DNA from: JBCCMA01 sp045107005
GTDB taxonomy: Bacteria > Pseudomonadota > Gammaproteobacteria > Steroidobacterales > JBCCMA01
NCBI GenBank assembly: GCA_045107005.1
Contig: JBGCFP010000101.1
Location: 1 to 64,000 of the forward strand
Length of the DNA stretch: 64,000 nucleotides
Reading direction: 5' to 3'
This document shows positions 46,801 through 54,449 of this stretch, piece by piece; the first letter of the stretch is position 1; the number at the start of each line of letters is the position of its first letter. The translations under genes and the position numbers were made by a program. Below the pieces are notes generated by a model that worked only from the letters and a program-made list of their open reading frames with translations, did not search any database and was not told where the DNA came from.

Positions 46801-48270
46801 CGAGTGGTAGTTACGCGGAATGGAAATAGAATCCACGACGCGCCAAGTGTTGGATTGCGGACTGTAAATTTCCGCGGGGAAAATCGAACCGCCGTCGAAA
46901 AAGTTTTGACCCGATACGTTGCCGCCAATCACCAGTACCTCGCCGTTCGGCAACGTGACCGAGTTACTCAATGCACGCGGATAGTTCATCGGCGCACCTT
47001 GCGTAATCACCGGCGCCGGGCCGTTTAGGTCCGCCAGAAAGACGTTGGTTACCAAGGTTCTTTCGGTTTCGCGCGGGTCCATCCCGCCAATCAGCATAAC
47101 TTTGCCCACGTCGTAGGTGACCACGTTGCCCCATTTTCTCGCGCGCGAGCCCGTCGGCTGTCCAAAGTCCTGATTGTTGGCGCCGCTCACCGGATCAAAA
47201 CTGTGCAATGTGGGCGTGGGCCCGCCGTGGAAAACACGACCGTTTGGCTGCACCGCAAGCTGGGGGAACCACTCCAAACCACCAATGCTGTTGTGCTCGT
47301 CGAGCAGCGTTTGCATGGTCGCGTTCGGCGTGCGGATCCAGCGGTTCTCCAGTGGATCGTATTTCTCCGAGCGATTGCCGGCCGACTTGCCGAACGTCGC
47401 GAAGATCTGGTTGTTGGGCAGCGTTACACTGGTGGCGTACCAACGCAGGTCAAACATATTGGGTAGCGCCGACCAATTCATGTTGGTCGGGTTAAAGGTG
47501 CTGGTGCGGCGATCGTCCGGGTTACCGCCCGACGCGACGATGCGACCGTCTTCCAGTGTCGCGACGCCGGCACAAAACATGTCGTGGAAATTATTGTCGA
47601 TGCTGGAGAACGTCTGGGTCACAGGATCAAAAATCGACGAATGGGTAAATTCACGATTGGCCGGGAAAGAGTCCGTCTCGGTGGAGGACCAGGTCAGCAC
47701 GCGACCGTCGGGCAGGTTCGCAGCGGAGATCGCGATGTGCGGCCACTGAATAACCGGACCCCACTGGCCAAATTCGGCGATGTCCGCCACTTCCAATTCA
47801 CCGTTGGCCGGAATCGGCAAGAAGCCGCCACTGGATGCGCGGTAAAAGACGTCCAGCACTTCGCCGCCGCCTTTCTCAAAAAACTCGACGCGCAAATCGT
47901 AGACGCCGGGATTCAGAAATACCTGGCCGCTGACGGTGACTGGCGCGTGCAAGCCATCGTTGTCCACTACCATCGCACCGTCAATATACAAGCGCGAGCC
48001 GTCGTCCGATGTCGTTTGAAACGCGTAGGTGTCGGCCGCGGAGACGGTGATTTGATTGGTGAACACCAAACCAAACGTCTCAACCTGAGTGGTCACGCCA
48101 AGCGTAATAACGTCGCTGGTCCCACTGGCTATCGGAGACAGCGTCGTGAAATCAGGCAGCTGATTGAAGTCACCATCGTAGACGGAGTAATTGAATTGTG
48201 AAAACGCAAACGGGGCGTAAGCGAAGACACCGAAGAGAACCAGAGCTTTGAGCTCGCTCAATTTATTCAT
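40831..48270 (-). CDS. Giant secreted copper radical oxidase/di-haem cytochrome c fusion
   Basis: A frame of about 2,479 residues from the ATG at 48270 (AAGGGT upstream). Order: signal peptide 1-24; PA14 to about 165; galactose-oxidase-like kelch propeller about 170-535; DUF1929 sandwich about 540-635; six TSP3 repeats; PA14 about 765-920; two TSP3; MAM-like jelly roll about 962-1140; five TSP3; YVTN-type propeller about 1250-1620; di-haem region about 1620-1870 with CASCH (1653-1657) and CGTCH (1785-1789); ten TSP3; PA14 about 2100-2258; two TSP3; second jelly roll to the end. Galactose oxidase residues are kept: Cys 233 in HDMFCAG, Tyr 278 in RWYATS, Tyr 488-His 489 in YHSTSLL and His 574 in THHVNTDQR. 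The haem region has the peroxidase motif LRDVWKTAPYLHDGS. The likely chemistry is alcohol or aldehyde oxidation to give H2O2, outside the cell. Confidence 0.88.
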   Translation of the reverse strand: MNKLSELKALVLFGVFAYAPFAFSQFNYSVYDGDFNQLPDFTTLSPIASGTSDVITLGVTTQVETFGLVFTNQITVSAADTYAFQTTSDDGSRLYIDGAMVVDNDGLHAPVTVSGQVFLNPGVYDLRVEFFEKGGGEVLDVFYRASSGGFLPIPANGELEVADIAEFGQWGPVIQWPHIAISAANLPDGRVLTWSSTETDSFPANREFTHSSIFDPVTQTFSSIDNNFHDMFCAGVATLEDGRIVASGGNPDDRRTSTFNPTNMNWSALPNMFDLRWYATSVTLPNNQIFATFGKSAGNRSEKYDPLENRWIRTPNATMQTLLDEHNSIGGLEWFPQLAVQPNGRVFHGGPTPTLHSFDPVSGANNQDFGQPTGSRARKWGNVVTYDVGKVMLIGGMDPRETERTLVTNVFLADLNGPAPVITQGAPMNYPRALSNSVTLPNGEVLVIGGNVSGQNFFDGGSIFPAEIYSPQSNTWRVVDSISIPRNYHSTSLLMKDGRVLSAGGGACGTGCAANHLDGQIFTPPYLYNDDGSPASRPALSNVPPIIGTGGTFTVAAGADTVRFSMVRLSATTHHVNTDQRYLPVSSVNNGDGTFTLTLNANPNVLIAGNYWLFAVNDNDTPSIGQTIQVQRSFTDSDGDGYADSEDAFPNDPTEWRDSDSDGVGDNADVFPNDPNETTDSDGDGVGDNGDAFPNDPAESADTDGDGVGDNADAFPNDPTETMDSDGDGLGDNADPYPNDPTRPILDSDGDGVPDRFDLFPNDPNRSAGVWREVFTGIAGNAVTDLTNSANYPDNPATVEQMTSFEGPTDVLDNYGTRMRGILFAPETGSYTFWVAGDDNVQLNLSSNFNPANKTEIASVPGWSGSREWTKFPEQSSATIQLIAGEAYYLEALHKEGAGGDNLAVAWQRPSDNTITVIGGQFFDTDSDGDGVPDSLDAFPNDPTETMDSDGDGIGDNADPTPFGNVLFADDFETNSGWTRNPNGTDTATTGLWEAANAEETGNGLVMQTADAASGAQYLVTEGSAGAGLGTNDIDNGTTSIRSPSINLPSSTPIDLSFQYYLAHLTNATTDDFLRVQVVGSSTVTVLEVLGNTTDAGAAWQQANVNLDSFAGQSIYLLVSAADAAGGSLIEAGIDDIKLTAADAVDSDGDGVPDNLDAFPNDPTETTDTDGDGVGDNADVFPNDPTESADSDGDGVGDNADAFPNDPTETVDTDGDGVGDNSDAFPNDPTETLDSDGDGYGDNSDSTPTGGSNIVALPTAPRNSTTLLVENSSGSDRIWNVNPDNDSVSVSSADGSLIQQIDVGEKPWSLAKAPSATRIFVANKADANITIINTATLAVESTVALPYGSQPHGLVFNNSGSEYFVVLEALATVQKRDAATQALISEIQLSGMPRHIAMTYDDAKLLVSNFITPPVPGEATVDINFAGGGAQVFSVDPATMSLSNTIALTHDNRPTSESQGPGLPNYLNAPVIAFDNTFAFVPSKKDNIDSGLLRGNFGMTFDQTVRSNVSRIELATETEGTLRIDFDNASLGTGAAITGGNRYLLVALETSRELGVFDILNGFEVMRLPTGRAPQGVALSSDGSKAYVHNFMDRSVSRFDLAEMIETDLPATNVLGTTDVVSNEALSAPVFLGKQLFYDAEDDRLAHDNYMSCASCHNDGGEDGRVWDMTSFGEGLRNTIELNGRAATGHGFLHWSANFDELQDFEGQIRTLSAGSGLMSDADFFAGTRNEPLGDTKAGFSSDLDALAAYLASLNEFDESPYRNQDGSLTTAGAAGKLVFEASGCGTCHGGTRFTNSQDATTLTDIGTINASSGERLGGPLTGIDVPTLRDVWKTAPYLHDGSAPTLAVAVTAHDGNTVSGADLTNLVAYLEQIGREEGVAFVDSDGDGVPDEDDAFPNDPTETADSDGDGVGDNADVFPNDPTETTDTDGDGVGDNGDAFPNDPTESVDSDGDGVGNNADAFPNDPTETTDTDGDGVGDNGDAFPNDPNESADTDGDGVGDNADAFPSDPAETTDTDGDGVGDNGDAFPNDPTETVDSDSDGVGDNADAFPNDPTETADSDGDGIGDNADPYPNDPDRPNQDSDGDGVADNIDLFPNDPTRSAGIWRDVFTGIGGVAVADLTNSANFPDNPALLEELASFEGPINVLDNYGSRLRGIFFAPESGSYTFWVSGDDNVQLNLSTDSSAANKVEIASVPGWTTSRLWTKYPQQQSASIELVAGEAYYLEVLHKEAGGGDNVAVAWQRPSNGTLTVIGTEYFAQDSDGDGVADHLDAFPNDPTETLDSDGDGIGDNSDPTPFGDQLFIDDFEGASLWMRNPNGTDSATTGLWEQANAQATTISGVAYQLDNAVSGTNYLVTGGNAGSSAGVDDIDNGVTSMRSPEIVLPAGASSELSFSYYFAHYDNGTTDDFLRVKVVGSNTQTVFEELGASNIDGGAWQEAVVDLSSFAGQTVYILVEAADAGVPSLIEAGIDDVRVTAQ
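41970..42628 (-). repeat. 66-base tandem repeat encoding ten TSP3 units
   Basis: Within the giant gene, a 22-residue unit (core DGVGDNADAFPNDPTET) is repeated ten times, one unit per 66 bases. Smaller blocks of the same unit lie at about 45975-46371 (six), 45384-45505 (two), 44525-44843 (five) and 41380-41490 (two). Each unit supplies a row of Asp ligands for calcium. DNA similarity between units makes the block prone to expansion and contraction. Confidence 0.85.
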
Positions 48271-48603
48271 TGTTGACCCTTGGCAGTCGGACAAATGAGT
48301 GCTGTTATGAATCTGACGCTTCTACAGCAACGGCTTGTTGGTGGCCCACGATCTTGGTCGCGGTGCTTTATATAAGTATAGACGCAGCAATATTCGTGCC
48401 GGGGCCGGAGTTGTTCGCTGATTGTCTAAATGAAACAAAGGCTTAAGCGATATGGCATAACCTCTTCATTTGACTAATTTCGAAGTGGGCAACCGGCGAA
48501 TCCGCAACTGGAAGAATTTTCGACGGCTTGGTGCAGCGCGCGAGGTATCAATGTGGTGTTGACAACTAAACTCCGTCGGAGCCAAAACCGCTTTCGCCCA
48601 GAT
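48271..48603. other. Intergenic region upstream of the giant oxidase gene
   Basis: About 330 bases that should hold the promoter of the giant gene and the 3' end of the IS6 element. Composition is A+T-rich around 48360-48480, but I can fix neither promoter boxes nor the IS6 terminal repeat. Confidence 0.4.
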
Positions 48604-49287
48604 TTAAGCTGCTGCTCTGCTCCATTCCGCGTACGCACTTGTCCTGAGATCACGGTAGTGATTGGCAGCTACCAAGTGCCTCCCAAGATTGAACAAATTG
48701 TAAACAGCAGCATGAGCAATCAGAAATCGCTGGCCCTGTTTGACCGATTTGAATCTTCGCATTACTTCTTCTCGGGCTCTCGTCGGTTGATGCGACAGTT
48801 CAGCTCGGTTGTTGGCGTATTGCGATCTGTCATGGATCGCATCGGGTATGAGCTCTCTGTGCGCGACATCGTAGCTCCGCAATTTGTCGGTCACAATCTT
48901 CCTTGGCTCGCCACCGTGGCTTCGCGGAAGGCGCTTGAAGAAACTCTTTGCGGCACTGCCGTCTCTGCGAGACTGAAGAAACACATCAACCACTTCGCCA
49001 TCCTGGTCCACCGCACGCCAGAGGTAGTGCTGCTTGCCATTCATACGCACGAAGGCTTCGTCGATGAAAAACGTATCGCCGTACCCGCGATGGTTTTGCT
49101 TCAGTCGCCGAGCAAACTTCCGACCAAACTTGTTGCACCAGAGGAGTATTGATTCGCCACTTACTGTAATTCCACGCTCAGCCAGCATGTCTTCAATGTC
49201 GCGATAGCTGAGATTGAAGCGAAAATACAGCCAAACAGCGTAACTGATGATGCTTGGCGGGAATCTGTGGCGCTTGTACGTGTGGCT
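48604..49287 (-). pseudogene. IS6-family transposase lacking its start codon
   Basis: A DDE transposase of the IS6 type: RFPPSIISYAVWLYFRFNLSYRD precedes the first available ATG (49188), so the real protein began near 49287. Catalytic-domain motifs are DTFFIDEAFV, YLWRAVDQDG and VTDKLRSY. In the expected position of the initiator Met the sequence passes into the left end of an IS3 element, and the next in-frame codon upstream block contains a stop. The enzyme is therefore probably not made in full length. Confidence 0.8.
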
Positions 49288-49345
49288 AGCCCCGTCATAA
49301 TTGGTCCAGTTGCTATGTTAGTGTTTCTCGACGCAGGAGAAACCA

Positions 49346-49639
49346 ATGAAAGGAAAGCGATTTACAGACGAGCAAGTCATTCGGATTTTGCAAGAAGCCG
49401 AAGCGGGACTGTCAGTGGCGGATGTTTGCCGGAAGCACAACTGTTCGGAGCAGTCATTTTATCGCTGGAAAGCAAAGTTCGGTGGCATGGAAGTGTCTGA
49501 GGCAAAGCGGCTCAAGGAAATGGAGCGCGAGAACGCGGAGCTGAAGAAGATTGTGGCAGAGCAAACGCTGGATATCCGTATGCTCAAAGACGTCAACAGT
49601 CGAAGGTGGTGGGCCTGGCGGAGCGGCGGCGCTGCGTAA
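49346..49639 (+). CDS. IS3 transposase OrfA
   Basis: A 97-residue helix-turn-helix protein (FTDEQVIRILQEAEAGLSVADVCRKHNCSEQSFYRWK in outline, positions 6-42) with a leucine-zipper-like segment (KRLKEMERENAELKKIVAEQ). It binds the element ends and normally joins OrfB by -1 frameshifting near DVNS. The usual A-rich slippery stretch is replaced here by GTCGAAGG, so frameshifting may be weak. GGAG lies before the ATG. Confidence 0.85.
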   Translation: MKGKRFTDEQVIRILQEAEAGLSVADVCRKHNCSEQSFYRWKAKFGGMEVSEAKRLKEMERENAELKKIVAEQTLDIRMLKDVNSRRWWAWRSGGAA

Positions 49640-50466
49640 TGTACTTGCGAGAGCATTACGACATCAGCGAACGGCGCGCCTGCCAGGCCATGCAGATTAA
49701 CCGCTCGAGCTATCGTTACGTTGGTCAGCGCACGTTGATCGATGCGGGCTATAAGGAAGTGCTTCGATTGTCTGATGCTTATCGGTAGTTTGGCTATCGA
49801 AAGATCTACGACTTGATGCGCGAGAGCTGGTCAATCAGCCGAGAAAGGGTGCGCTTAATCCGTCGTCGAGAGGGCTTGCAGGTCGTGAAAAAGCGTCGTA
49901 AACGTCGGGTACTGAGTATGACAACGCAGTGGGTGAACCAGGCTCGATATCCCAATCATGTCTGGAGTTACGACTTTGTTTTTGATCGCACGGATGATGC
50001 ACGGCAACTGAAGTGCATGACGGTCGTTGATGAGTTTACGAGACAGGGGTTTGAAATAACGGTGGGTCGCAGTTTGACCGCGGCGGACGTTACCCGGATT
50101 CTCGGCAAACTCTTTGAGCAGCACGGGCGCCCAGTTTGCCTGCGTAGCGACAATGGCCCGGAAATGGTATCGACCAAGGTCCAGGACTGGCTCAAGGAAA
50201 AGCATGTTGATACGCACTACATTGATCCGGGTAGCCCTTGGCAAAACGCGTACTGTGAGAGCTTCAACTCTATCTTCCGGAGCACGTGCTTGGATCGATG
50301 GCTGTTCGGCTCAATGACCGAAGCGCGAGTGATCATCAAAAGCTGGCTTAATGAATACAACACGGTAAGGCCGCATGGATCGCTGGGCGGGCTGAACCCG
50401 AAGCAATTTCTACAGCGATGGGTTAGCAAAAATACGATTCAAAAACCCGAAACTCTAACAGCGTGA
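49606..50466 (+). pseudogene. IS3 transposase OrfB with internal stop
   Basis: The integrase-type rve domain is clear: VWSYDFVFDRTDD with the first Asp, CLRSDNGPEM with the second, and the Glu in NAYCESFNS. An in-frame TAG at 49786-49788 interrupts DAYR-FGYRKIYD, separating the N-terminal HTH_21 part from the catalytic part. Without suppression the protein is split, so this copy should be inactive. Confidence 0.85.
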
Positions 50467-50489
50467 GTGGACCAGAAATCTCGGGCTTG

Positions 50490-50840
50490 CCAGACGCAGT
50501 ATCCGATCAATGATCACAGGCCGCACGATGCAGGCGATGATCCTGACTTCACCGCCGCCGTGTTGGCACACTTCAACGTCAATTCGGAACGCGCGCTTGA
50601 GGCGTTCGGCCCAGGTCAGATTGTTACGATTGCCGGGCTTTAGCGTGAATGCCTCCGCGGACGAGCCGCGCGAGACCTCCGATGACAAGGTGCCTGAGCG
50701 CAAGCCCGAGGCAGCGGTCAGCTGCCCCGCGTGCGGCGGTGGTCACTCCGCTGTCGCGCACGAGGGTATAACCAGCTACGCCACGATAATGGGGCCCGCC
50801 AATGAGCGGGCGGCGGCGCCTGCGTTAGTCACGGTCTGAT
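50490..50840 (-). pseudogene. IS91-family transposase C-terminal remnant
   Basis: The minus strand reads LTWAERLKRAFRIDVEVC followed by GGEVRIIACI and IDRILRL, the conserved C-terminal zinc-binding end of IS91/IS801 transposases (one Cys of CxxCGG is changed to His). The end of the frame runs into IS3 sequence. Upstream, RYHGV-like and GLRSG pieces appear in shifted frames. Confidence 0.7.
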
Positions 50841-50891
50841 CGAATGAGTTCGAAGCATCGCTCACGCCTGCCAACATCACGAGACGGGACG

Positions 50892-51821
50892 TCAATCACA
50901 CGCGTTCGTCAACGCACTTGGGCCGGGCGACTGAAAGAAGCGGCTGCGGAGTTCGCCCAAATCCGCGACATTGACAATTCGATCGTTATTGAAGTCTGCA
51001 TTGAGGTCATTCGAAAAAAACACCTTCCGTAGCAGGCCCAGGTCTGCAGCGTTCGTCACACAGTCGTTATTCAGATCGGTGTCACAGGCGTTTCCGAAAC
51101 CATCACTATCGGCATCCCGTTGGCTCGTATTTGACGTGACAACGCAATTGTCCTCGCTGTCGAGGAAACCGTCGCCATCAGCATCGTTGTCCGGCGAAAA
51201 TATATCCGCTTCATTGAAGAAAAAATACTGGCTGCCGGTAAAGTTGCCTGAATATTCTGTAGCCGTGGTCTGCCAGTGCGTATTGTTGAAAACCCAAGAA
51301 CCGATATCGTTATTTGCTTCCCAATAGAGCAGTGATCCAAGGCCTGACAGCTCGGGCACCGAAAAATCCAGTGCAATAAGGGCCAGGATGTTATTCGAAC
51401 CGGGAATAAAACCTGAAAACGCCTCGACCAGAATGCCGGAGACCAGCAACTGAGGTTCATCAATGCCTAACTCAGGAATCGTACCGCGTAGAAAAAACGC
51501 GCCGCCGATTGCTTCACCATCGTTATTCACGATGGCATTCAGCGTCGCCTGGGTCGTCACTTCGATCGACACAACGACGCCACCAATAGACAGCCCTGTC
51601 CCATTGCAGTCACCAGTCTGAGACCACAGAAACGTAGACGCGTTGTATGAGCCGTCCGACGAGCAGCTCGACGAGCCACCTATATTACCGGTTGAAGTGC
51701 CGCGCTGAACACTTGTGAGCGGCATGAAGCCAGAGGCCCCATCTGCCATTGCCATGTTGGCGACAAGAGTAAATACCGACACTCCAATTAGTGCGGTTAA
51801 TGCGAACACGGATCTCAACAT
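50892..51821 (-). CDS. Secreted TSP3/dockerin-like protein
   Basis: A 309-residue protein from the ATG at 51821 (GAAGGAA seven bases upstream). A signal peptide ends near NMAMA; an N-terminal beta-rich domain of about 185 residues shows no recognisable family. Then come TSP3 (DADGDGFLDSEDNCVVTSN), two dockerin-like loops (DLNNDCVTNAADLGLLRKVFF and DFNNDRIVNVADLGELRSRFF) and a C-terminal QSPGPSALTNACD. The tail at the extreme C-terminus is typical of the shorter members of this set. Probably extracellular; role unknown. Confidence 0.75.
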   Translation of the reverse strand: MLRSVFALTALIGVSVFTLVANMAMADGASGFMPLTSVQRGTSTGNIGGSSSCSSDGSYNASTFLWSQTGDCNGTGLSIGGVVVSIEVTTQATLNAIVNNDGEAIGGAFFLRGTIPELGIDEPQLLVSGILVEAFSGFIPGSNNILALIALDFSVPELSGLGSLLYWEANNDIGSWVFNNTHWQTTATEYSGNFTGSQYFFFNEADIFSPDNDADGDGFLDSEDNCVVTSNTSQRDADSDGFGNACDTDLNNDCVTNAADLGLLRKVFFSNDLNADFNNDRIVNVADLGELRSRFFQSPGPSALTNACD

Positions 51822-51870
51822 TGAATGTTCCTTCAAGATTGCTTGGCAAGGTCTGAGCAGAGAACAGGAC

Positions 51871-51940
51871 GCATAAACACCCTACCCGAAGTAGTGCAAA
51901 CAAGGGATAGATCCGAACAACGAGCGGAAGTTGCGATTCG
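51871..51940. repeat. 70-base dispersed repeat, copy A
   Basis: A second copy lies at 57965-58034 with about 13 mismatches in 70 bases and no gaps. Shared blocks include CGAAGTA and GGAAGTTGCGATTCG. This copy lies 50 bases upstream of the start of the TSP3/dockerin-like gene. Confidence 0.6.
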
Positions 51941-52063
51941 TCGGACGGGCGTTTGGTAGGCGAGGCCAGGTGAGTGTAGTGGTCAACACGCGAAACGTTG
52001 CAAAGCTGGAGTCAGTTTAAGGCATCAAAGCAATCAGGGTGAACTTTTGGTGCCGAACTTTTG

Positions 52064-52340
52064 GTGCCGGTCATAACCTCATGACTATTGGTGCCGGTCA
52101 CAACTTTAGAACACTTCATCCTCCGCGAATTATTCTGAAGTTGGGGCTTTGAGTGCCAGTCCAAGACAGTGCCCTAAGTTATAGTGTTATGACCGGCACC
52201 CGATCCCGTAAGTTATATTGTTATGACCGGCACCCGATCTCTTCGATCTCCTGACCGGCACCCGATCTCCTCTAAGTTATATTGTTATGACCGGCACCCG
52301 ATCTCCTTGTTATGACCGGCACCCGATCTCGGCACCCGAT
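52064..52340. repeat. Composite repeat element with GTTATGACCGGCAC ends, copy 1
   Basis: Two inverted motifs on the left (52064-52077 and 52091-52104) face about six direct copies on the right (52186-52204, 52220-52238, a short one at 52252, 52284-52302, 52309-52327 and a fragment at 52331). The direct copies extend to CACCCGATCTC. The interior of about 80 bases is non-coding and similar to that of the element at 54218-54448. Confidence 0.7.
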
Positions 52341-52395
52341 CTCCCGAGTTGGGGCATCGAAATCTCTGGTCAAGAATCGATAGACTTCGAGCCGA

Positions 52396-52439
52396 GCGGT
52401 AAAAGCGGCCGGCCGTGACGGGCGCGGTGCTTTTACCGC
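52396..52439. terminator. Stem-loop after the TSP3/dockerin-like gene
   Basis: GCGGTAAAAGC and GCTTTTACCGC pair over 11 bases around a GC-rich 22-base loop that can itself pair in part. It begins 16 bases after the minus-strand stop at 52455 and is the probable transcription terminator. Confidence 0.65.
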
Positions 52440-52454
52440 CTTGTTGTGAGCGGT

Positions 52455-53459
52455 CTACGGCGCTGCAGAACAACCGTTGGGTTGGCCGCTCGGTCCTGGC
52501 GGTTGCAAGAAGCGCGTGCGCAGGATACCAAGATCAGCCACATTGACCGATCCGTCACTGTTAAAGTCGGCAGCCGGGTCGGCGCTGAAAAACACGCTGC
52601 GGAAGAGCCCCAGGTCCACCACGTTGGTCACGCAGTCATTGTTCAGGTCGGTATCGCACAAGTTGCCGATGCCGTCGGCGTCGCCGTCAATCTGGTCAGC
52701 ATTGGCGACCAGCGTGCAGTTGTCACTAACGTCCGCCACACCGTCATTGTCGGTATCCACGTCGCCGGTCAGGCCGTAGCGCAGCATGCCGTCAGCGGAT
52801 AACGTCCACGCGCGCTCGAAGTCCCGCTCGGAGAACTCGCCACCGGAGAACTGATCAAACTCGCGCGCGTAAAACGCCAGGGTTTCGCCAACGGTTGCAC
52901 CGGTCGAAAAGAGTACGACCGAGCCCAGCGATTCGTTAAATGTAGCCGGATTGGTGTAAAACCCGTTGCTGGCGGGCAGCTCGATCGTGCTCGACAGATT
53001 TTCCGCCGGATCCGTGGTGCCAGCCGCCATGTCGTGCGCGGCGGTGAACATCGAAACGGCTGAGTGAATCGCCTGCAGACTCGTCAGCGGGTCGGTGGGA
53101 AAATCAATCGTCGGGCTATTGCTCGTCGTGAACACCGTCAAGAAGCCGCCAAACGAAAAGTTCTCCACGCCGACAACCGAGTAGCGCAGATCGCCGGCAG
53201 CACTGTCGCCGAACGTGTTGAGGTACAGATCGTCCGGTGAAAATTCGAAGTCGAAATTGCTGAACTGGAAAGCATTGAGCGTAATACCGAGATCTCTTGT
53301 GTAGGTGATGCCGCGCGACGAATCGTGCACGGTCAGGAACATCTCCGCTGCCGGATCGTCAATGTCCCCCTCGGTAACGATGGCCGCGGAGGCGCCAGCC
53401 GACAGGGCGAGGGTGGTGAGCAGGGTACCGGTCTGCAGCAGGGCTTTGGTTTTTTTCAT
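52455..53459 (-). CDS. Secreted TSP3/dockerin-like protein
   Basis: A 334-residue exported protein: signal peptide LLTTLALSAGASA, then an N-terminal beta-sandwich-like domain of about 210 residues of the kind seen in PEP-CTERM/exosortase cargo (SRGITYTRDLGITLNAFQFSNF in outline, positions 49-70). The TSP3 stretch (DTDNDGVADVSDNCTLVANADQ) and two intact loops (DLNNDCVTNVVDLGLFRSVFF, DFNSDGSVNVADLGILRTRFL) follow, ending PPGPSGQPNGCSAAP. There is no classic PEP-CTERM anchor, so the module itself may be the retention or sorting element. Confidence 0.78.
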   Translation of the reverse strand: MKKTKALLQTGTLLTTLALSAGASAAIVTEGDIDDPAAEMFLTVHDSSRGITYTRDLGITLNAFQFSNFDFEFSPDDLYLNTFGDSAAGDLRYSVVGVENFSFGGFLTVFTTSNSPTIDFPTDPLTSLQAIHSAVSMFTAAHDMAAGTTDPAENLSSTIELPASNGFYTNPATFNESLGSVVLFSTGATVGETLAFYAREFDQFSGGEFSERDFERAWTLSADGMLRYGLTGDVDTDNDGVADVSDNCTLVANADQIDGDADGIGNLCDTDLNNDCVTNVVDLGLFRSVFFSADPAADFNSDGSVNVADLGILRTRFLQPPGPSGQPNGCSAAP

Positions 53460-54217
53460 GATGTTTGTACTCAGTCTTGCTTGTGTCTACCAGGAAAATG
53501 CATTGAGTGGGCTCCAAAAGTCGCGCGAATATAGCGGCTCGATTTAGCCATCGCAACAGGCGATTTACATAAGCACTTTAGCGGTAACTCAAGATCAACC
53601 GCGGTGAACGGAAACCGAAATCCGGCGGTGCCATTCGATCTGTGCAAAGTGTTAGCGAGTCGCTACGAGCCCGTGCTCTGTTGCGACCAAATATACGCCG
53701 CAGCAACGTCCCTGAACCAGTGTTGACTCGTGATCGATTTGTGATTCGCGAAGCGTTGGGCAGCTGAAGGCTTATACAGGACGGCACGCGCGTTGTGCCT
53801 GGCGTTCGTCGGGAGCTTGGGCCAGCAACTCAATGCCGGGCCCTTTGCCGCTTCTTGGTCATCAACTGGCGACAATTTTCTGGCGTGCGCGTCGGCGTAG
53901 CGAAAACTCGGGGCGAAAAAAAGCAGGCTTGACGCCAGTGCTTGAACCATTTTCAACATGTAGCCGGGTGCCGGTCATAACTTTATCACTTATTTCTTGT
54001 CATTTGGCGCGCCGCCGTTTCTGGCGATTGCGGATTGAACGGGGACAAAAAAAGCGGGTTCCTTCCCCTGTGCCCAAACAAGTTATCAGATGCCGAACGG
54101 GTTGGAATGCCCCCGTTCTTTGGCCGCTTAGCTTGTTAGGCTTTCAGTTTTTTACGTAGTCCAAAATACGCGATCTCTGGCGTGATGTAGTCTTGGACAC
54201 GTGGTGCCGGACACGTG
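53460..54217. other. Non-coding stretch with scattered repeat motifs
   Basis: About 760 bases. A 98-codon minus-strand frame (53663-53959) starts with a hydrophobic segment but resembles nothing I know. An inverted GTGCCGGTCATAAC motif stands alone at 53968-53981, and a near copy (GTGCCGGACAC) lies around 54203. The rest shows no signal. Confidence 0.4.
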
Positions 54218-54448
54218 GTGCCGGTCATAACTTCATAACACTTCATCCACTGCCAGTGATTCTGATTTTGAGGCTTTGGATGCCGTTTCAGGACCGTGTC
54301 CTAAGTTATATTGTTATGACCGGCACCCGATTTGTTGCATGCCGTTCCAGGACCGTGTCCTAAGTTATATTGTTATGACCGGCACCCGATTTGTTGTTAT
54401 GACCGGCACCCGATTTGGGCACCCGATTTGTTATGACCGACACCCGAT
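54218..54448. repeat. Composite repeat element with GTTATGACCGGCAC ends, copy 2
   Basis: One inverted motif on the left (54218-54231) and five direct copies on the right (54313-54331, 54372-54390, 54396-54414, a fragment at 54418, 54430-54448), here extending to CACCCGATTTG. A 59-base unit including CCGTGTCCTAAGTTATATT is itself duplicated. The right edge abuts a truncated DsbA-like gene. Confidence 0.7.
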
Positions 54449-54449
54449 T

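Larger units (their letters stand above)
49283..50492 (+). mobile_element. IS3-family insertion sequence, degenerate
   Basis: About 1.2 kb bounded by imperfect inverted ends: the left end contains AATTGGTCCA (to about 49309) and the right end TGGACCAGAAATCTCGGG (from about 50468), both extending to a TGGC/GCCA-like terminus. It encodes OrfA and OrfB in the usual overlapping arrangement. OrfB carries a stop codon, so the copy is probably inactive. It interrupts IS6 sequence on the left and IS91 sequence on the right; I found no clear target duplication. Confidence 0.75.

Noticed and set aside
52186..52340. Possible CRISPR array
   Set aside because: The repeated unit is about 19 bases with irregular gaps of 2-45 bases, there are no unique spacers of constant size, inverted copies occur on the left, and no cas gene is nearby.
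53663..53959. A 98-codon minus-strand frame with a hydrophobic N-terminus
   Set aside because: No family similarity, no clear ribosome site, and it lies in a repeat-rich stretch with overlapping frames; not listed as a gene.
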